Shown: in pieces, positions 38,972-49,757 of the stretch
How positions within the stretch are numbered: the stretch's first letter is position 1
How the letters are laid out: each line of letters opens with the position of its first letter
Origin: Pseudomonas urmiensis
GTDB taxonomy: Bacteria > Pseudomonadota > Gammaproteobacteria > Pseudomonadales > Pseudomonadaceae
Direction: 5' to 3'
NCBI RefSeq assembly: GCF_014268815.2
Contig: NZ_JABWRE020000001.1
Location: 811,001-875,000 of the forward strand
Length of the DNA stretch: 64,000 nt
The notes under the pieces: generated by a model
What the model was told of the DNA's origin: nothing
Seen by the model: only the letters and a program-made list of their open reading frames with translations
The model's database searches: none
Position numbers and translations under genes: made by a program

Positions 38972-39048
38972 GTCTCAGTAGCTCAATTGGATAGAGCATC
39001 CCCCTCCTAAGGGGAAGGTTGGCAGTTCGAACCTGCCCTGGGACACCA
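38972..39048 (+). tRNA. tRNA-Arg (CCT)
   Basis: 77 nt with encoded CCA. Acceptor GTCTCAG pairs with CTGGGAC, the anticodon loop CTCCTAA gives CCT, T-loop GTTCGAACC. It reads the rare codon AGG. This type of tRNA is a frequent integration site, but I see no integrase nearby. Confidence 0.95.
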
Positions 39049-39171
39049 TTTCATCTATATCGCTAGCCTTTTTTGCCTTTGACGCGGGTTCCAGCGACTC
39101 AGCCTAATACTTAGTCCAAGCTTGACTAAACTGCTTCCACCACATCTCTCTTTTGGATGTACGGAGCAGCC

Positions 39172-39543
39172 ATGCTTGATTACTTCGCACTCGGTGTGTT
39201 GATTTTCGCAGGTCTGGTGTTGTTCTACGGCATCATCGTGCTGCACGACATCCCTTACGAAATTGCCGTTCATCGCAACCATCCGCACCAAGACGCTATC
39301 CACGCCACCGGTTGGGTCAGCTTGTTCACCCTGCACGCGTTATGGCCGTTCCTGTGGATCTGGGCAATGCTCTACCGCGAGGATCGCGGCTGGGGCATAG
39401 GCACAAGCACAGGCTTGGATCGCCATAGCCCAGCAGCTGAGTTGCAGCAGCAGATCGTCGAACTGCAACAGCGTGTGGCGCATCTGGAAGCAAGGCAGGC
39501 CAACCCTCGAGACAGTGAGTATGAGTCCGGCGGGGGGATCTAG
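39172..39543 (+). CDS. DUF3302 inner-membrane protein, YiaW type
   Basis: A 123-residue membrane protein with two hydrophobic segments (about 6-28 and 55-75) and the conserved part LHDIPYEIAVHRNHPHQDAIHATGWVSLFTLHALWP (described in parts: VLHDIPYEIA, NHPHQDAIH, WVSLFTLHALWP). The C-terminal 45 residues form a coiled coil (AELQQQIVELQQRVAHLEA). It resembles E. coli YiaW, which is also paired with an HlyD-type gene (YiaV). The ATG at 39172 follows CGGAGC. The next gene starts three bases after its stop. Confidence 0.82.
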   Translation: MLDYFALGVLIFAGLVLFYGIIVLHDIPYEIAVHRNHPHQDAIHATGWVSLFTLHALWPFLWIWAMLYREDRGWGIGTSTGLDRHSPAAELQQQIVELQQRVAHLEARQANPRDSEYESGGGI

Positions 39544-39546
39544 ACC

Positions 39547-40506
39547 ATGGACCTGCTGCTGATCCTCACCTACGCCGCAATCTGCATTGCAATCTTCAAG
39601 CTGTTCAACATTCCGCTAAACAAGTGGACTGTGCCCACCGCCGTATTGGGCGGTGTGGTGATGATCGGCGCACTGATTTTCACCATGAACTACAACCACC
39701 CTTATTCGGAGGTGGCGCGTTCTTATTTCGTTTCAGTGCCGGTGGTGCCAGTGGTCAGCGGCAAGGTGATTGATGTGCCGGTCAAGGGCAACGAGGTCTT
39801 GCAGGAGGGCGATGTACTGTTTCGCATCGATCCCGCGCCTTTTCAGTACCGCCTGCAATCGCTCAAGGCCCAGCAGGTGGCGGCAAGGGGCGATCTGTTT
39901 CGCATCAACGAGCTGATCAAGCGCAATTTCGGCACCCGGCGTGAGCAAGAAGCAGCGCTGGCCCGGGTCGGCGACCTGCAGGCGCAGATCGACAACGCCC
40001 AGTTCGAGCTGGACAACACCGTGGTACGCGCCCCGAGCAAGGGCTTTGTCACCCATGTGTCACTGCGTCGCGGGATGATGGCGACGCGTTTGCCACTGCG
40101 CCCGTCGATGGTGTTCATCCCGCAGGAGGGTCAGTACTTCGCTGCGTGGATGCGCCAGAACAGCCTGCTGCGCCTGGTCGCGGGGGATGAAGCGGAAGTG
40201 GCGTTCGATGGCATCCCGGGCAAGGTGTTCAAAGGGCGGGTGAAGAGTGTCATCACGGTAATTGCCGAAGGCCAGGTGCAGCCTTCTGGCACGCTAGTGA
40301 GCTACACCGGCTCGCCGCCGCCCGGGCGGGTGCCGGTGATCATCGAGATCACCGATCCGGCGTTTGCCCAGTACAGCGCGCAGATGCCGGGCGGCGCCTA
40401 TGGCCAGGCGGCGATCTACAGCAAGCACTTCGAACACATCGGCACCATGCGCAAGATTCTTTTGCGCATGGCGGCCTGGATGAACTACATCTTCCCGTTC
40501 CATTGA
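39547..40506 (+). CDS. HlyD-family membrane fusion protein, YiaV type
   Basis: A 319-residue periplasmic adaptor anchored by one or two N-terminal helices (about 3-50). The biotinyl-lipoyl-like halves are at VVSGKVIDVPVKGNEVLQEGDVLFRIDP (in parts) and NTVVRAPSKGFVTHVSLRRGMM, with a coiled coil between. Such adaptors link inner-membrane exporters to the outer membrane; here no exporter is adjacent and the partner is the DUF3302 protein, as in E. coli yiaVW. The transported substrate is unknown. Confidence 0.85.
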   Translation: MDLLLILTYAAICIAIFKLFNIPLNKWTVPTAVLGGVVMIGALIFTMNYNHPYSEVARSYFVSVPVVPVVSGKVIDVPVKGNEVLQEGDVLFRIDPAPFQYRLQSLKAQQVAARGDLFRINELIKRNFGTRREQEAALARVGDLQAQIDNAQFELDNTVVRAPSKGFVTHVSLRRGMMATRLPLRPSMVFIPQEGQYFAAWMRQNSLLRLVAGDEAEVAFDGIPGKVFKGRVKSVITVIAEGQVQPSGTLVSYTGSPPPGRVPVIIEITDPAFAQYSAQMPGGAYGQAAIYSKHFEHIGTMRKILLRMAAWMNYIFPFH

Positions 40507-40627
40507 TGGCAACGCTGACCCTCGGCGCACCGCTGGGCGGTAGATGCAGGCAGGGTAGGGGGCGCGACCTACACTAACCAGGCTGTTTCCTCTCACCCGC
40601 TTTCAAGCGCAGGTTGCAAAAATCATC

Positions 40628-41077
40628 ATGCTCAGGCCATCGTCGCTCAGCCTTTTTATCGCCTTGCTGCTGGCTAGTGCCCAAGGGGTAGCCGAATCTG
40701 TGGTGCCCTTGCGCGGCCAGAACTCACAGCAGACTCAAGCCGACATCAGTGAATGCCACTCCATTGCCAACAGCGCCAGCAGCACCCCGCCTGCCTCGGG
40801 TGGTCGGCTCAGAGGTGCGGCGGTCGGCGCCACGGCCGGGGCAGTTGGCGCCCAGGTTCGCGGCAACCAGCACGAAGAAGTCTATGACCGTATCGACGAT
40901 GACGTGAAACAGGAGTACCGACAAAATCGCGCACGCGAGACTGCGGCTGCCGGTGCTGTGGTCGGTGGTGCCAGGCAGCGTCAGGAGCGTCGCCAGCAAC
41001 GCCACAACGCTGAATCAACCAATGCCAGCGCGTACACCAGCTGCCTGCAAGGCAAGGGGTATCAGGTCACGCCTTGA
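40628..41077 (+). CDS. Secreted glycine-zipper protein
   Basis: A 149-residue protein with a signal peptide (MLRPSSLSLFIALLLASAQGVA, cut before ESV). The mature part has a glycine zipper, GGRLRGAAVGATAGAVGAQV and again AAAGAVVGGARQRQERRQQR, so it probably inserts into or lies along the outer membrane, like other YMGG-type proteins. Two Cys (about 42 and 142) may form a disulfide. The ribosome site is weak. It stands 121 bp behind the HlyD gene and just before ppk2. Confidence 0.75.
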   Translation: MLRPSSLSLFIALLLASAQGVAESVVPLRGQNSQQTQADISECHSIANSASSTPPASGGRLRGAAVGATAGAVGAQVRGNQHEEVYDRIDDDVKQEYRQNRARETAAAGAVVGGARQRQERRQQRHNAESTNASAYTSCLQGKGYQVTP

Positions 41078-41125
41078 GTGCAGCGACCCGCAGCACCCAG
41101 CCACGTGTCACCAGGAGGTATTGGC

Positions 41126-41935
41126 ATGTCCAAGAGCAAGAAAGGCAAACCGCAGAAGGGCGAGAAACTGAAGAACAAGGACTACCTCGAACACCTGCGT
41201 CATCTGCATGTCGAGTTGGTCAAGTTGCAGGAGTGGGTCAAAGCCAAGGGCATCAAGGTCTGCATCATCTTCGAAGGCCGTGACGGTGCGGGCAAGGGCG
41301 GGACCATAAAGGCCCTGACCGAGCGGGTTAGCCCACGCGTGTTTCGAGTAGTGGCCCTGCCAGCACCGAACGACCGGGAAAAAAGCCAGATGTACTTGCA
41401 GCGCTATCTGCCGCATCTGCCTGCCGCGGGGGAGGTAGTGATCTTCGATCGCAGTTGGTACAACCGCGCCGGCGTCGAGCGGGTCATGGGTTTTTGCACC
41501 CAGGAGCAGGCCGAGAGCTTTCTCAATGCCGTGCCAAGCGTGGAGCGGGCGATTATTGATTCGGGGGTGATACTGCTCAAGTACTGGCTGGAAGTCAGCG
41601 AGCAGGAGCAGACCCGACGCCTTGAGGCGCGCATCGAGGATGGGCGGAAAATATGGAAGCTGTCGCCAATGGACCTTAAGTCCTACAGCCGCTGGTATGA
41701 CTATTCGCGCGCACGGGACGAGATGTTCAGAGCTTCTGACACCGGCCATGCCCCCTGGTTTGTCGCTGACTCAAATGACAAGCGCCGCGCCCGCCTCAAC
41801 ATCATTGCCGATCTGCTCAGCCGGATCCCGTACAAGGACGTGCCACGCGAGAAAGTGAAGTTGCCCAAGCGGCAGAAACCCGGGAACTATCGCGAGTCGG
41901 ATTATCAGTTCAAGCGCGTAGCAGAACAATTCTGA
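41126..41935 (+). CDS. ppk2: Polyphosphate kinase 2
   Basis: A 269-residue PPK2 that moves phosphate between polyphosphate and nucleotides. Walker A is FEGRDGAGKGGTIKAL (about residue 53), Walker B and lid are VIFDRSWYNRAGVERVMGF (about 107-126) and the tail has IWKLSPMDLKSYSRWYDYSRA (in parts). Length and motifs point to class I (NDP phosphorylation). The N-terminus is Lys-rich (MSKSKKGKPQKGEKLKNK). ATG at 41126 follows AGGAGGT. Confidence 0.93.
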   Translation: MSKSKKGKPQKGEKLKNKDYLEHLRHLHVELVKLQEWVKAKGIKVCIIFEGRDGAGKGGTIKALTERVSPRVFRVVALPAPNDREKSQMYLQRYLPHLPAAGEVVIFDRSWYNRAGVERVMGFCTQEQAESFLNAVPSVERAIIDSGVILLKYWLEVSEQEQTRRLEARIEDGRKIWKLSPMDLKSYSRWYDYSRARDEMFRASDTGHAPWFVADSNDKRRARLNIIADLLSRIPYKDVPREKVKLPKRQKPGNYRESDYQFKRVAEQF

Positions 41936-41987
41936 GCGCTAACGAGTAGGGGCGAGCGTATCCATTTTCGCTGCCCCGGCCAGCCTG

Positions 41988-42551
41988 TCAGCTGGCCATG
42001 ACTTGCAGCTGATCCTTGCGTTGCTCGGCATTGTGCGCGGTCGCAGGATCTGCAGCAGGGTTGACTGCTGCCGCGCTCAAGGCCTGCTCTTGCAACTTGG
42101 CCTGCGTTTCGAGCTCGATGTCCTCTTTCAGTCGCTGGGCGATCTGCTCACCGATCTTCTGCTTTTGCTCGGGCGGCAGGGCTTCGAACTCCTCAGGGGT
42201 CAGGCCGAGCTCCGCAAGAATCTTCTCCTGGATCTTCTCCTCCGGAGTCTTGCTCATATAGTCGCGAAACTCCTGCAGCGCATTACTGCCGTCCTGCGTG
42301 CCGATACTGGCCTGCTGGCGGGCGCTGATATCAGGGTTTTGCAGCGCTACCTTGAGCTTGGCGAAGGCTTCCTCGCGAGCATCTTCAGCGTTTTGCTGCG
42401 AGGTGTTGGCTTGGCTGTTGTGCTGGCGGGTGGTGTTGGTTGCGACGGTCTGGCGTACCGGCATGACCTCGGCCAGCGCCTGTTCGTTGGTGATACGGCT
42501 TTGTGGCTGAACAGCATTCTGCCAGCCTAGCCCATTGAGGCTGATCATCAT
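41988..42551 (-). CDS. Unrecognised protein, charged and helical, 187 residues
   Basis: I do not recognise this protein. It starts MMISLNGLGWQNAVQ, has a Q/N/T-rich stretch (about 35-60), and then a charged helical region, TPEEKIQEKILAELGLTPEEFEALPPEQKQKIG in parts, ending in an Ala-rich tail. No signal peptide or membrane segment is visible. A very good ribosome site, AAGGAGGAG, precedes the ATG at 42551, so it is surely translated. It is convergent with ppk2 and upstream of the inverted-repeat element at 42610. It may be a pseudomonad-specific regulator or secreted substrate; nothing in the sequence decides. Confidence 0.8.
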   Translation of the reverse strand: MMISLNGLGWQNAVQPQSRITNEQALAEVMPVRQTVATNTTRQHNSQANTSQQNAEDAREEAFAKLKVALQNPDISARQQASIGTQDGSNALQEFRDYMSKTPEEKIQEKILAELGLTPEEFEALPPEQKQKIGEQIAQRLKEDIELETQAKLQEQALSAAAVNPAADPATAHNAEQRKDQLQVMAS

Positions 42552-42609
42552 GACTCCTCCTTGGAGTATCAAAGGCAGGGCTTAAGAGGCAAAAGCTGTG
42601 CCAGCCTTA

Positions 42610-42763
42610 GGCTCTGTACGAAAAGCCTTGATACTTGTTCATGCTGCGTTGAAAACAGCCTCGGAATGCTCATTTACTCCAGTAAAGTCGAGCGCGACTC
42701 CGACCGTTCCTCGGCTGTTTTCGCCTTGCCTGACCGGCGTCTCAAGACTTTTCATACAGACCC
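42610..42763. mobile_element. MITE-like inverted-repeat element, 154 bp
   Basis: The ends are imperfect inverted repeats: GGCTCTGTACGAAAAGCCTT at the left and, inverted, GGGTCTGTATGAAAAGTCTT at the right (17 of 20). Further inside, gaaaacagcc / ggctgttttc (42650s and 42710s) form a second inverted pair. Flanks give TTA and TAG, compatible with a short TA or YTAR duplication as made by IS5-like elements. No ORF inside. The rest of 42552-42922 has no gene. Confidence 0.65.
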
Positions 42764-42922
42764 TAGAAAACGGCTAAATAGCCCATCGGGAGTATTCCAG
42801 CCGCTACCCCGGTAGGAATATGCTTGCCACGCACAGGAACAGGATTGCCGCCAGCGGCAAAAGCAATGTTGCTCAGCAGCCCCGCGCAGGGGCGCAGTTG
42901 CTGGACACTACGGAGAGCGTCC

Positions 42923-43921
42923 ATGAGTCAGGAATCAAGGCCGGTACCCGCCGGCTTCAGTGAACAGCAGTTGCACACGCTGTTTGAGCTGATCAGCGAT
43001 GGTATCTGGGATTGGGACGCCAATAGCGGCTACGTCTATCGAAATCCTGGTTGGTACGCCATGTTGGGTTACCAGAGCCATTCGCTGGATAACAGCGTGC
43101 TGACCTGGGAAAGCGTGATCCACCCTGAAGATTATCCGCGGGTGATGGCGCACTTCGAGGCCTACATCAACCAGCGCAATGAACATTACCGGATCGAGTA
43201 CCGCTGCCGCTGCCAGGATGGCAGTTACCTGTGGATCGAAGACAGCGGCCATATCATTGCCCACAACCCGGATGGCTCGGTGGCGCGCATGCTCGGTGCC
43301 CATCGCAACATCGATGCGGGCAAGCGCCTGGTGGCCGAACTCGAACAAAAAAACCATAGCCTGGAAGCCCAGGTCGCCGAACGCACCCGCGAGTTGTCCT
43401 GGGTCAACCAGCAACTGCAACGCCAGCTGGATGAAAACCGTGAACTGGCTGAACGCGATGCGTTGACCAGAATCGCCAACCGCTATCGGCTGGAAAAGGC
43501 CTTGCAGCAAGAATGTGAACGGGCGCGACGCTTTCGTCAGCCGTTTTCCCTGCTCGCGATGGACGTTGATGATTTCAAACCGATCAACGATCGCTATGGC
43601 CATGCCCGGGGCGATGCGGCATTGATCGAATTGGTCGAGTGCATTCGCCTGTGTTTGCGCGAGCAAGACCTGCTGGCCCGTTGGGGCGGTGATGAGTTTG
43701 CCGTGGTCTTGGCGCAAACGTCCTTGAATGAAGCGCTTGAGCTCGCTGCGAAGATTCGCCGGGCGCTGGAGCAGATCGAGCCGGTCGGCGATTGCCGCCT
43801 GACCCTCAGTTACGGTGTGGTGCAGTGCCAGCAAGGCGAAGACCCAGCTGGGCTGCTCGGGCGAGCCGATAAAGCCCTGTACCGCGCCAAGGCAGCAGGC
43901 AAGAACGTCATCAGCGAATAA
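42923..43921 (+). CDS. PAS-GGDEF diguanylate cyclase
   Basis: A 332-residue soluble c-di-GMP synthase. A PAS/PAC domain (about 17-140, FELISDGIWDWDANSGYVYRNPGWYAMLGY in parts) is followed by a coiled-coil linker (about 140-185) and the GGDEF domain (about 185-332). The active site WGGDEF is intact, and the inhibitory I-site REQD lies five residues before it, so product inhibition is expected. The PAS domain may bind a ligand such as heme or flavin; which one is not visible. Neighbouring bkd genes are transcribed from the other side and convergent. Confidence 0.92.
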   Translation: MSQESRPVPAGFSEQQLHTLFELISDGIWDWDANSGYVYRNPGWYAMLGYQSHSLDNSVLTWESVIHPEDYPRVMAHFEAYINQRNEHYRIEYRCRCQDGSYLWIEDSGHIIAHNPDGSVARMLGAHRNIDAGKRLVAELEQKNHSLEAQVAERTRELSWVNQQLQRQLDENRELAERDALTRIANRYRLEKALQQECERARRFRQPFSLLAMDVDDFKPINDRYGHARGDAALIELVECIRLCLREQDLLARWGGDEFAVVLAQTSLNEALELAAKIRRALEQIEPVGDCRLTLSYGVVQCQQGEDPAGLLGRADKALYRAKAAGKNVISE

Positions 43922-43955
43922 AAAAAGACCCGCGGCGCAGCTAGCGCAGCGGGTC
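43921..43955. terminator. Terminator between the GGDEF gene and lpdV
   Basis: Stem GACCCGC / GCGGGTC with an inner GCGC stem. The A-run at its left end (43921-43926) makes it a good terminator for the minus-strand bkd operon. Confidence 0.8.
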
Positions 43956-43979
43956 AAATCGGCCTTCGCCGCTTCAGTG

Positions 43980-45359
43980 TCAGATGTGCAGAGCCTGGCC
44001 CAGCGCCCTCAATGCGGTTTCCTGGACCGCTTCACCCAGGGTCGGGTGGGCGTGGATGGTGCCGGCGATGTCTTCCAGGCGAGCGCCCATTTCCAGCGAT
44101 TGGGCAAATGCGGTCGACAGCTCCGAAACGGCTACGCCCACGGCTTGCCAGCCGAGGATCAAGTGGTTGTCGCGCCGAGCCACCACGCGCACGAAGCCCG
44201 TTTTCGATTCCAGGGTCATGGCCCGGCCGTTGGCCGCGAACGGGAACTGCGCGACGATGCAGTCCAGCCCTTGCTCGCTGGCCTGCTCCGGCGTCTTGCC
44301 GACCACCACCAGTTCCGGATCGGTGAAGCATACTGCGGCAATCGCGGTGGGCTCGAAGCGTCGCGTGTGGCCGGCGATCAACTCGGCGACCATCTCGCCC
44401 TGGGCCATGGCCCGATGGGCAAGCATGGGTTCGCCGGCCAAGTCGCCAATCGCCCAGACGTTGCGCATGCTGGTTTGGCAGCGCTCATCCACGGCCAGCG
44501 CAGCACCCTTCATCTGCAACCCCAGGCTTTCCAGGTTGAAGCCCTGGGTGCGCGGCCTGCGACCCACCGCCACCAGCACTTGGTCAGCTTCGACCCGCAG
44601 TTGCTGACCTTGGCCATCACGGGCCAGCAGGCAACCGTTTTCATAGCCCTCTACGCTGTGGCCCAGGTGCAGGCTGACGCCCAGCTTCTTCAGCGACTCG
44701 GCCACTGGGGCAGTCAGCTCAGCATCGTAAGTCGGCAAGATGCGCTCGCGCGCTTCCACCACGCTGACTTGAACGCCCAGCTTGCGGTAGGCGATGCCCA
44801 GTTCCAGGCCGATATAGCCACCGCCGACCACCACCAGATGCTTGGGCAGCGCCTTGGGTGCCAGTGCCTCGGTCGAGGAGATGATCGGCCCGCCGAGCGG
44901 CAGCATCGGCAATTCGACGCTGCTCGATCCTGTGGCCAGCAGCAAGTGATCGCACTGGATGCGCTGGCCATCGACTTCGACACTCTTGCCGTCGAGGATC
45001 TTCGCCCAGCCATGTATCACCGTCACGCCATTCTTTTTCAGCAAGGCCGCGACGCCGCTGGTCAGGCGGTCGACAATGCCGTCCTTCCAGGCCACGCTGC
45101 GGGTGATGTCCAGGCGCGGCGCAGAAACACTGATGCCCAACGCCGATTGCTCAGTGTGCTGGCAGGTCTGGTGAAACTGCTCGGCCACATGGATCAGCGC
45201 CTTGGACGGAATGCAGCCGATGTTCAGGCAGGTCCCGCCCAACGCCTGGCCTTCGACCAGCACGGTAGGGATGCCCAGTTGCCCGGCGCGGATGGCGGCG
45301 ATGTAGCCACCAGGGCCGCCACCGATGATCAGCAGGGTCGTGTTGATAATCTGTTGCAT
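43980..45359 (-). CDS. lpdV: Dihydrolipoamide dehydrogenase of the bkd complex (E3, LPD-Val)
   Basis: A 459-residue flavoprotein that reoxidises the lipoyl groups of BkdB with NAD+. FAD motif [16 protein letters not shown] at the start, redox disulfide in [14 protein letters not shown] (about 41-54), NAD motif [13 protein letters not shown], and the C-terminal His-Glu pair in [12 protein letters not shown]. Its length matches LPD-Val of P. putida. The start ATG (45359) comes two bases after the bkdB stop, so translation is coupled. Last gene of the operon. Confidence 0.95.
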   Translation of the reverse strand: MQQIINTTLLIIGGGPGGYIAAIRAGQLGIPTVLVEGQALGGTCLNIGCIPSKALIHVAEQFHQTCQHTEQSALGISVSAPRLDITRSVAWKDGIVDRLTSGVAALLKKNGVTVIHGWAKILDGKSVEVDGQRIQCDHLLLATGSSSVELPMLPLGGPIISSTEALAPKALPKHLVVVGGGYIGLELGIAYRKLGVQVSVVEARERILPTYDAELTAPVAESLKKLGVSLHLGHSVEGYENGCLLARDGQGQQLRVEADQVLVAVGRRPRTQGFNLESLGLQMKGAALAVDERCQTSMRNVWAIGDLAGEPMLAHRAMAQGEMVAELIAGHTRRFEPTAIAAVCFTDPELVVVGKTPEQASEQGLDCIVAQFPFAANGRAMTLESKTGFVRVVARRDNHLILGWQAVGVAVSELSTAFAQSLEMGARLEDIAGTIHAHPTLGEAVQETALRALGQALHI

Positions 45360-45361
45360 GC

Positions 45362-46636
45362 TCACTCCACGAACAGGCAGGCGGGCTGTTCCAGCAGGCC
45401 GCGCACGGCCTGGATGAACAGGGCGGCATCCATGCCATCGACCACCCGGTGGTCGAACGAGCTGGACAGGTTCATCATCTTGCGCACGACGATCTGGCCG
45501 TCGATCACCACCGGCCGTTCGACCATGCGGTTGACGCCGACGATCGCCACTTCCGGAGTGTTGACCACCGGCGTGCTGACGATGCCGCCCAGGGCGCCCA
45601 GGCTGGTCAGGGTGATGGTCGAGCCGGACAGTTCTTCGCGGCTGGCCTTGTTGTTGCGCGCAGCGTGGGCCAGGCGAGTGATCTCGCTGGCGTTGCCCCA
45701 CAGGTTGCCCGCCTCGGCGTGGCGCAGCACCGGCACCATCAGGCCGTTATCGCCCTGGGTGGCGATACCGACGTGGACCGCACCATGGCGGGTGATGACC
45801 TGGGCTTCGTCGTCGTAGGTGGCGTTGATCTGCGGGAAATCGCGCAGGGCCACGACCATGGCGCGTACCAGGAACGGCAACAGGGTCAGCTTGCCGCGGC
45901 TATCGCCGTACTTTTGGTTGAGCTGCTGGCGCAGCGCTTCCAGGGCGGTGACGTCGATCTCCTCGACATAGCTGAAATGCGCGACCCGGCGCTTGGCGTC
46001 CTGCATGCGCTGGGCGATCTTGCGGCGCAGGCCGATCACCGGCACCTGCTCGCTGTCGCTGCGTTTGGCGTAACCGCTGGGCGCTTGACCTGCGCTGCTG
46101 TGTGGCTTGCTCATGAAGCCATCGAGGTCTTCGTGCAGGATGCGTCCGGCAGGGCCGCTGCCATGTACATAACGCAGTTCGATACCGGCATCCAGCGCGC
46201 GCTTGCGCACAGCCGGGGAGGCCAGCGGTTTTTCATTGGCCTGGCGCGGCACGATAGGCGCCGCAGCAGCGCTACTGGCCGGCTGGCTGGCTACGGCGAC
46301 TGGCTCGGGGCGCAGCTCAGGCGTGCTTGCAGCGGGCGCCGGGGCTGGCTGTTGCGCAGGCTTGGCCTGCGGTGCGTCGACGTGGTTGCCGCTGCCTTCG
46401 ACTTCAATGCGGATCAGCTCGCTGCCCACCGCCATGACTTCGCCAGGCTGGCCGCCAAGGGCCAGGACCTTGCCACTGACCGGCGAGGGGATTTCCACCG
46501 TGGCCTTGTCGGTCATGACATCGGCGACTACCTGGTCCTCGGCGATCACATCGCCGACTTTGACGAACCATTCCACCAACTCGACCTGCGCGATGCCTTC
46601 ACCGATGTCCGGCATCTTGATGACGTGCGTGCCCAT
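45362..46636 (-). CDS. bkdB: Branched-chain keto acid dehydrogenase E2 (acyltransferase)
   Basis: A 424-residue dihydrolipoamide acyltransferase. One lipoyl domain (about 4-78) with the lipoyl Lys in [13 protein letters not shown], a Pro/Ala-rich linker (about 85-135), the E1/E3-binding domain (about 138-175, [22 protein letters not shown] in parts), and the catalytic domain ending with the active His in [14 protein letters not shown]. Its ATG touches the bkdA2 stop (TGAATG). Confidence 0.96.
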   Translation of the reverse strand: MGTHVIKMPDIGEGIAQVELVEWFVKVGDVIAEDQVVADVMTDKATVEIPSPVSGKVLALGGQPGEVMAVGSELIRIEVEGSGNHVDAPQAKPAQQPAPAPAASTPELRPEPVAVASQPASSAAAAPIVPRQANEKPLASPAVRKRALDAGIELRYVHGSGPAGRILHEDLDGFMSKPHSSAGQAPSGYAKRSDSEQVPVIGLRRKIAQRMQDAKRRVAHFSYVEEIDVTALEALRQQLNQKYGDSRGKLTLLPFLVRAMVVALRDFPQINATYDDEAQVITRHGAVHVGIATQGDNGLMVPVLRHAEAGNLWGNASEITRLAHAARNNKASREELSGSTITLTSLGALGGIVSTPVVNTPEVAIVGVNRMVERPVVIDGQIVVRKMMNLSSSFDHRVVDGMDAALFIQAVRGLLEQPACLFVE

Positions 46637-47695
46637 TCAGACCTCCATGACCCGTTTCAATGCCGCACCTACCCGTGAAGGGCCTGGGAAGTAAGCCCAT
46701 TCCTGCGCGTGAGGGTAGGGGGTGTCCCAACCGGTGACGCGCTCGATCGGCGCTTCGAGGTGATGGAAGCAGTGCTCTTGAACCAGCGATACCAGCTCGG
46801 CGCCAAAGCCGCAGGTGCGGGTGGCTTCGTGGACCACCACGCAGCGGCCGGTCTTTTTCACCGACTCGACAATGGTGTCCAGGTCCAGCGGCCACAGGCT
46901 ACGCAGGTCGATGACTTCCGCGTCGACGCCGGTTTCCTCGGCAGCGACTTGCGACACGTACACGGTAGTGCCATAGGTCAGTACGGTAACGTCGTTGCCC
47001 GGGCGGGTGATCGCCGCCTTGTCCAGTGGCACCGTGTAGTAACCATCCGGTACTGCGCTCTGGGCGTGCTTGGACCACGGTGTAACCGGGCGGTCGTGGT
47101 GGCCGTCGAACGGGCCGTTGTACAGGCGTTTGGGTTCAAGGAAGATCACCGGGTCGTCGCATTCGATCGAGGCGATCAGCAGCCCTTTGGCGTCATATGG
47201 GTTGGAGGGCATCACGGTGCGCAGGCCGCACACTTGGGTGAACATCGCCTCTGGGCTCTGGCTGTGGGTCTGGCCACCATAAATGCCACCGCCACAGGGC
47301 ATGCGCAGGGTCAGTGGCGAAATGAACTCGCCGGCTGAACGATAGCGCAGGCGGGCCATCTCCGAGACGATCTGGTCGGAGGCCGGGTAGAAGTAGTCGG
47401 CGAACTGGATTTCCACCACCGGCCGCAGGCCATAGGCGCCCATGCCCACGGCGGTACCGACGATGCCACTTTCGGAAATCGGCGCGTCGAACACTCGCGA
47501 TTTGCCGTACTTGGTCTGCAAGCCTTCGGTGCAACGGAACACGCCGCCGAAGTAGCCGACGTCCTGGCCGTAGATCACCACATTGTCGTCGCGCTCAAGC
47601 ATGACATCCATGGCCGAGCGCAGGGCCTGGATCATGGTCATGGTGGTGGTGGACATGGCGGTTTCCAGGTCGATGCTGTTGTTGTGATCGTTCAT
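46637..47695 (-). CDS. bkdA2: Branched-chain keto acid dehydrogenase E1 beta
   Basis: A 352-residue E1 beta subunit, forming the alpha2-beta2 decarboxylase with BkdA1. Typical transketolase-like segments are ERDDNVVIYGQDVGYFGGVF, FDAPISESGIVGTAVGMGAYG and LEPKRLYNGPFDG. The start at 47695 (MNDHNNSIDLETAM) agrees with the known P. putida protein; an upstream in-frame ATG lies inside bkdA1 and is rejected. One base separates it from the bkdA1 stop. Confidence 0.96.
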   Translation of the reverse strand: MNDHNNSIDLETAMSTTTMTMIQALRSAMDVMLERDDNVVIYGQDVGYFGGVFRCTEGLQTKYGKSRVFDAPISESGIVGTAVGMGAYGLRPVVEIQFADYFYPASDQIVSEMARLRYRSAGEFISPLTLRMPCGGGIYGGQTHSQSPEAMFTQVCGLRTVMPSNPYDAKGLLIASIECDDPVIFLEPKRLYNGPFDGHHDRPVTPWSKHAQSAVPDGYYTVPLDKAAITRPGNDVTVLTYGTTVYVSQVAAEETGVDAEVIDLRSLWPLDLDTIVESVKKTGRCVVVHEATRTCGFGAELVSLVQEHCFHHLEAPIERVTGWDTPYPHAQEWAYFPGPSRVGAALKRVMEV

Positions 47696-47696
47696 C

Positions 47697-49007
<1,311 letters not shown>

Positions 49008-49126
49008 TCAGCGCTAATTACATGTTAGAGGGAGCTCAGGAGAATTTTTCTCTCAAGTTCATTGCGTTTGTCCTGAGGGGAAGATAAACATTCCGGATAA
49101 ACACAAAAATCAGGTGATTTTGTCTC

Positions 49127-49612
49127 ATGCGCAAACTCGATCGCACGGATATCGGCATTCTCAACAGCCTGCAGGAAAACGCCCGGATCACCAACGCGGA
49201 GCTGGCGCGCTCGGTGAACCTGTCACCGACGCCGTGTTTCAATCGGGTCAAGGCGATGGAGGAGTTGGGGGTGATTCGCCAGCAGGTGACCTTGCTCTCG
49301 CCCGAGGCGCTGGGGCTGGATGTGAATGTGTTCATCCATGTCAGCCTGGAGAAACAGGTCGAACAGTCGCTGCACCGCTTCGAGGAAGAGATCGCCGAGC
49401 GGCCTGAGGTAATGGAGTGCTACCTGATGACGGGCGATCCGGATTATCTGCTGCGGGTGCTATTGCCGAGCATTCAGGCGCTGGAGCGGTTTCTCGATTA
49501 CCTGACGCGTTTGCCGGGGGTGGCCAACATTCGCTCCAGCTTTGCCCTCAAGCAGGTGCGCTACAAGACCGCCTTGCCGTTGCCGGCCAATGGCATGACC
49601 TTGCGTGAGTGA
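49127..49612 (+). CDS. bkdR: Lrp-family activator BkdR
   Basis: A 161-residue regulator of the Lrp/AsnC family. Residues about 5-60 form the helix-turn-helix ([38 protein letters not shown] in parts: [24 protein letters not shown]) and about 65-150 the RAM ligand domain ([20 protein letters not shown]). BkdR of P. putida activates bkd in the presence of branched-chain amino acids. It is divergent from bkdA1 with a 197-bp shared region, rich in A/T around 49020-49120, where it should bind. Confidence 0.94.
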   Translation: MRKLDRTDIGILNSLQENARITNAELARSVNLSPTPCFNRVKAMEELGVIRQQVTLLSPEALGLDVNVFIHVSLEKQVEQSLHRFEEEIAERPEVMECYLMTGDPDYLLRVLLPSIQALERFLDYLTRLPGVANIRSSFALKQVRYKTALPLPANGMTLRE

Positions 49613-49736
49613 TCTGAACCTTTGTCCGGGCGGCCAAACCACGACTGTTCACTAAACCCGCATGTATCCGCAATCAGCTGCTTGATATTTTAAACACCCC
49701 CAGCCTATGTTGTGCTTGTCGCCGTCCCCGGCATAC

Positions 49737-49747
49737 AAAAACAACAA
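49737..49747 (+). promoter_or_regulatory. CA motif (Hfq/Crc-type) at the glutamine-synthetase-like gene
   Basis: AAAAACAACAA contains two overlapping AANAANAA matches and runs directly into the ribosome site AAGGA, about ten bases before the ATG at 49758. It is the strongest such site in the window. Confidence 0.6.
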
Positions 49748-49757
49748 GGATAGAGTC

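Noticed and set aside
38972..39048. tRNA-Arg(CCT) as the attachment site of a genomic island
   Set aside because: No integrase gene and no second copy of the tRNA 3' end in the following 10 kb that I could see; the genes after it look like core genes.
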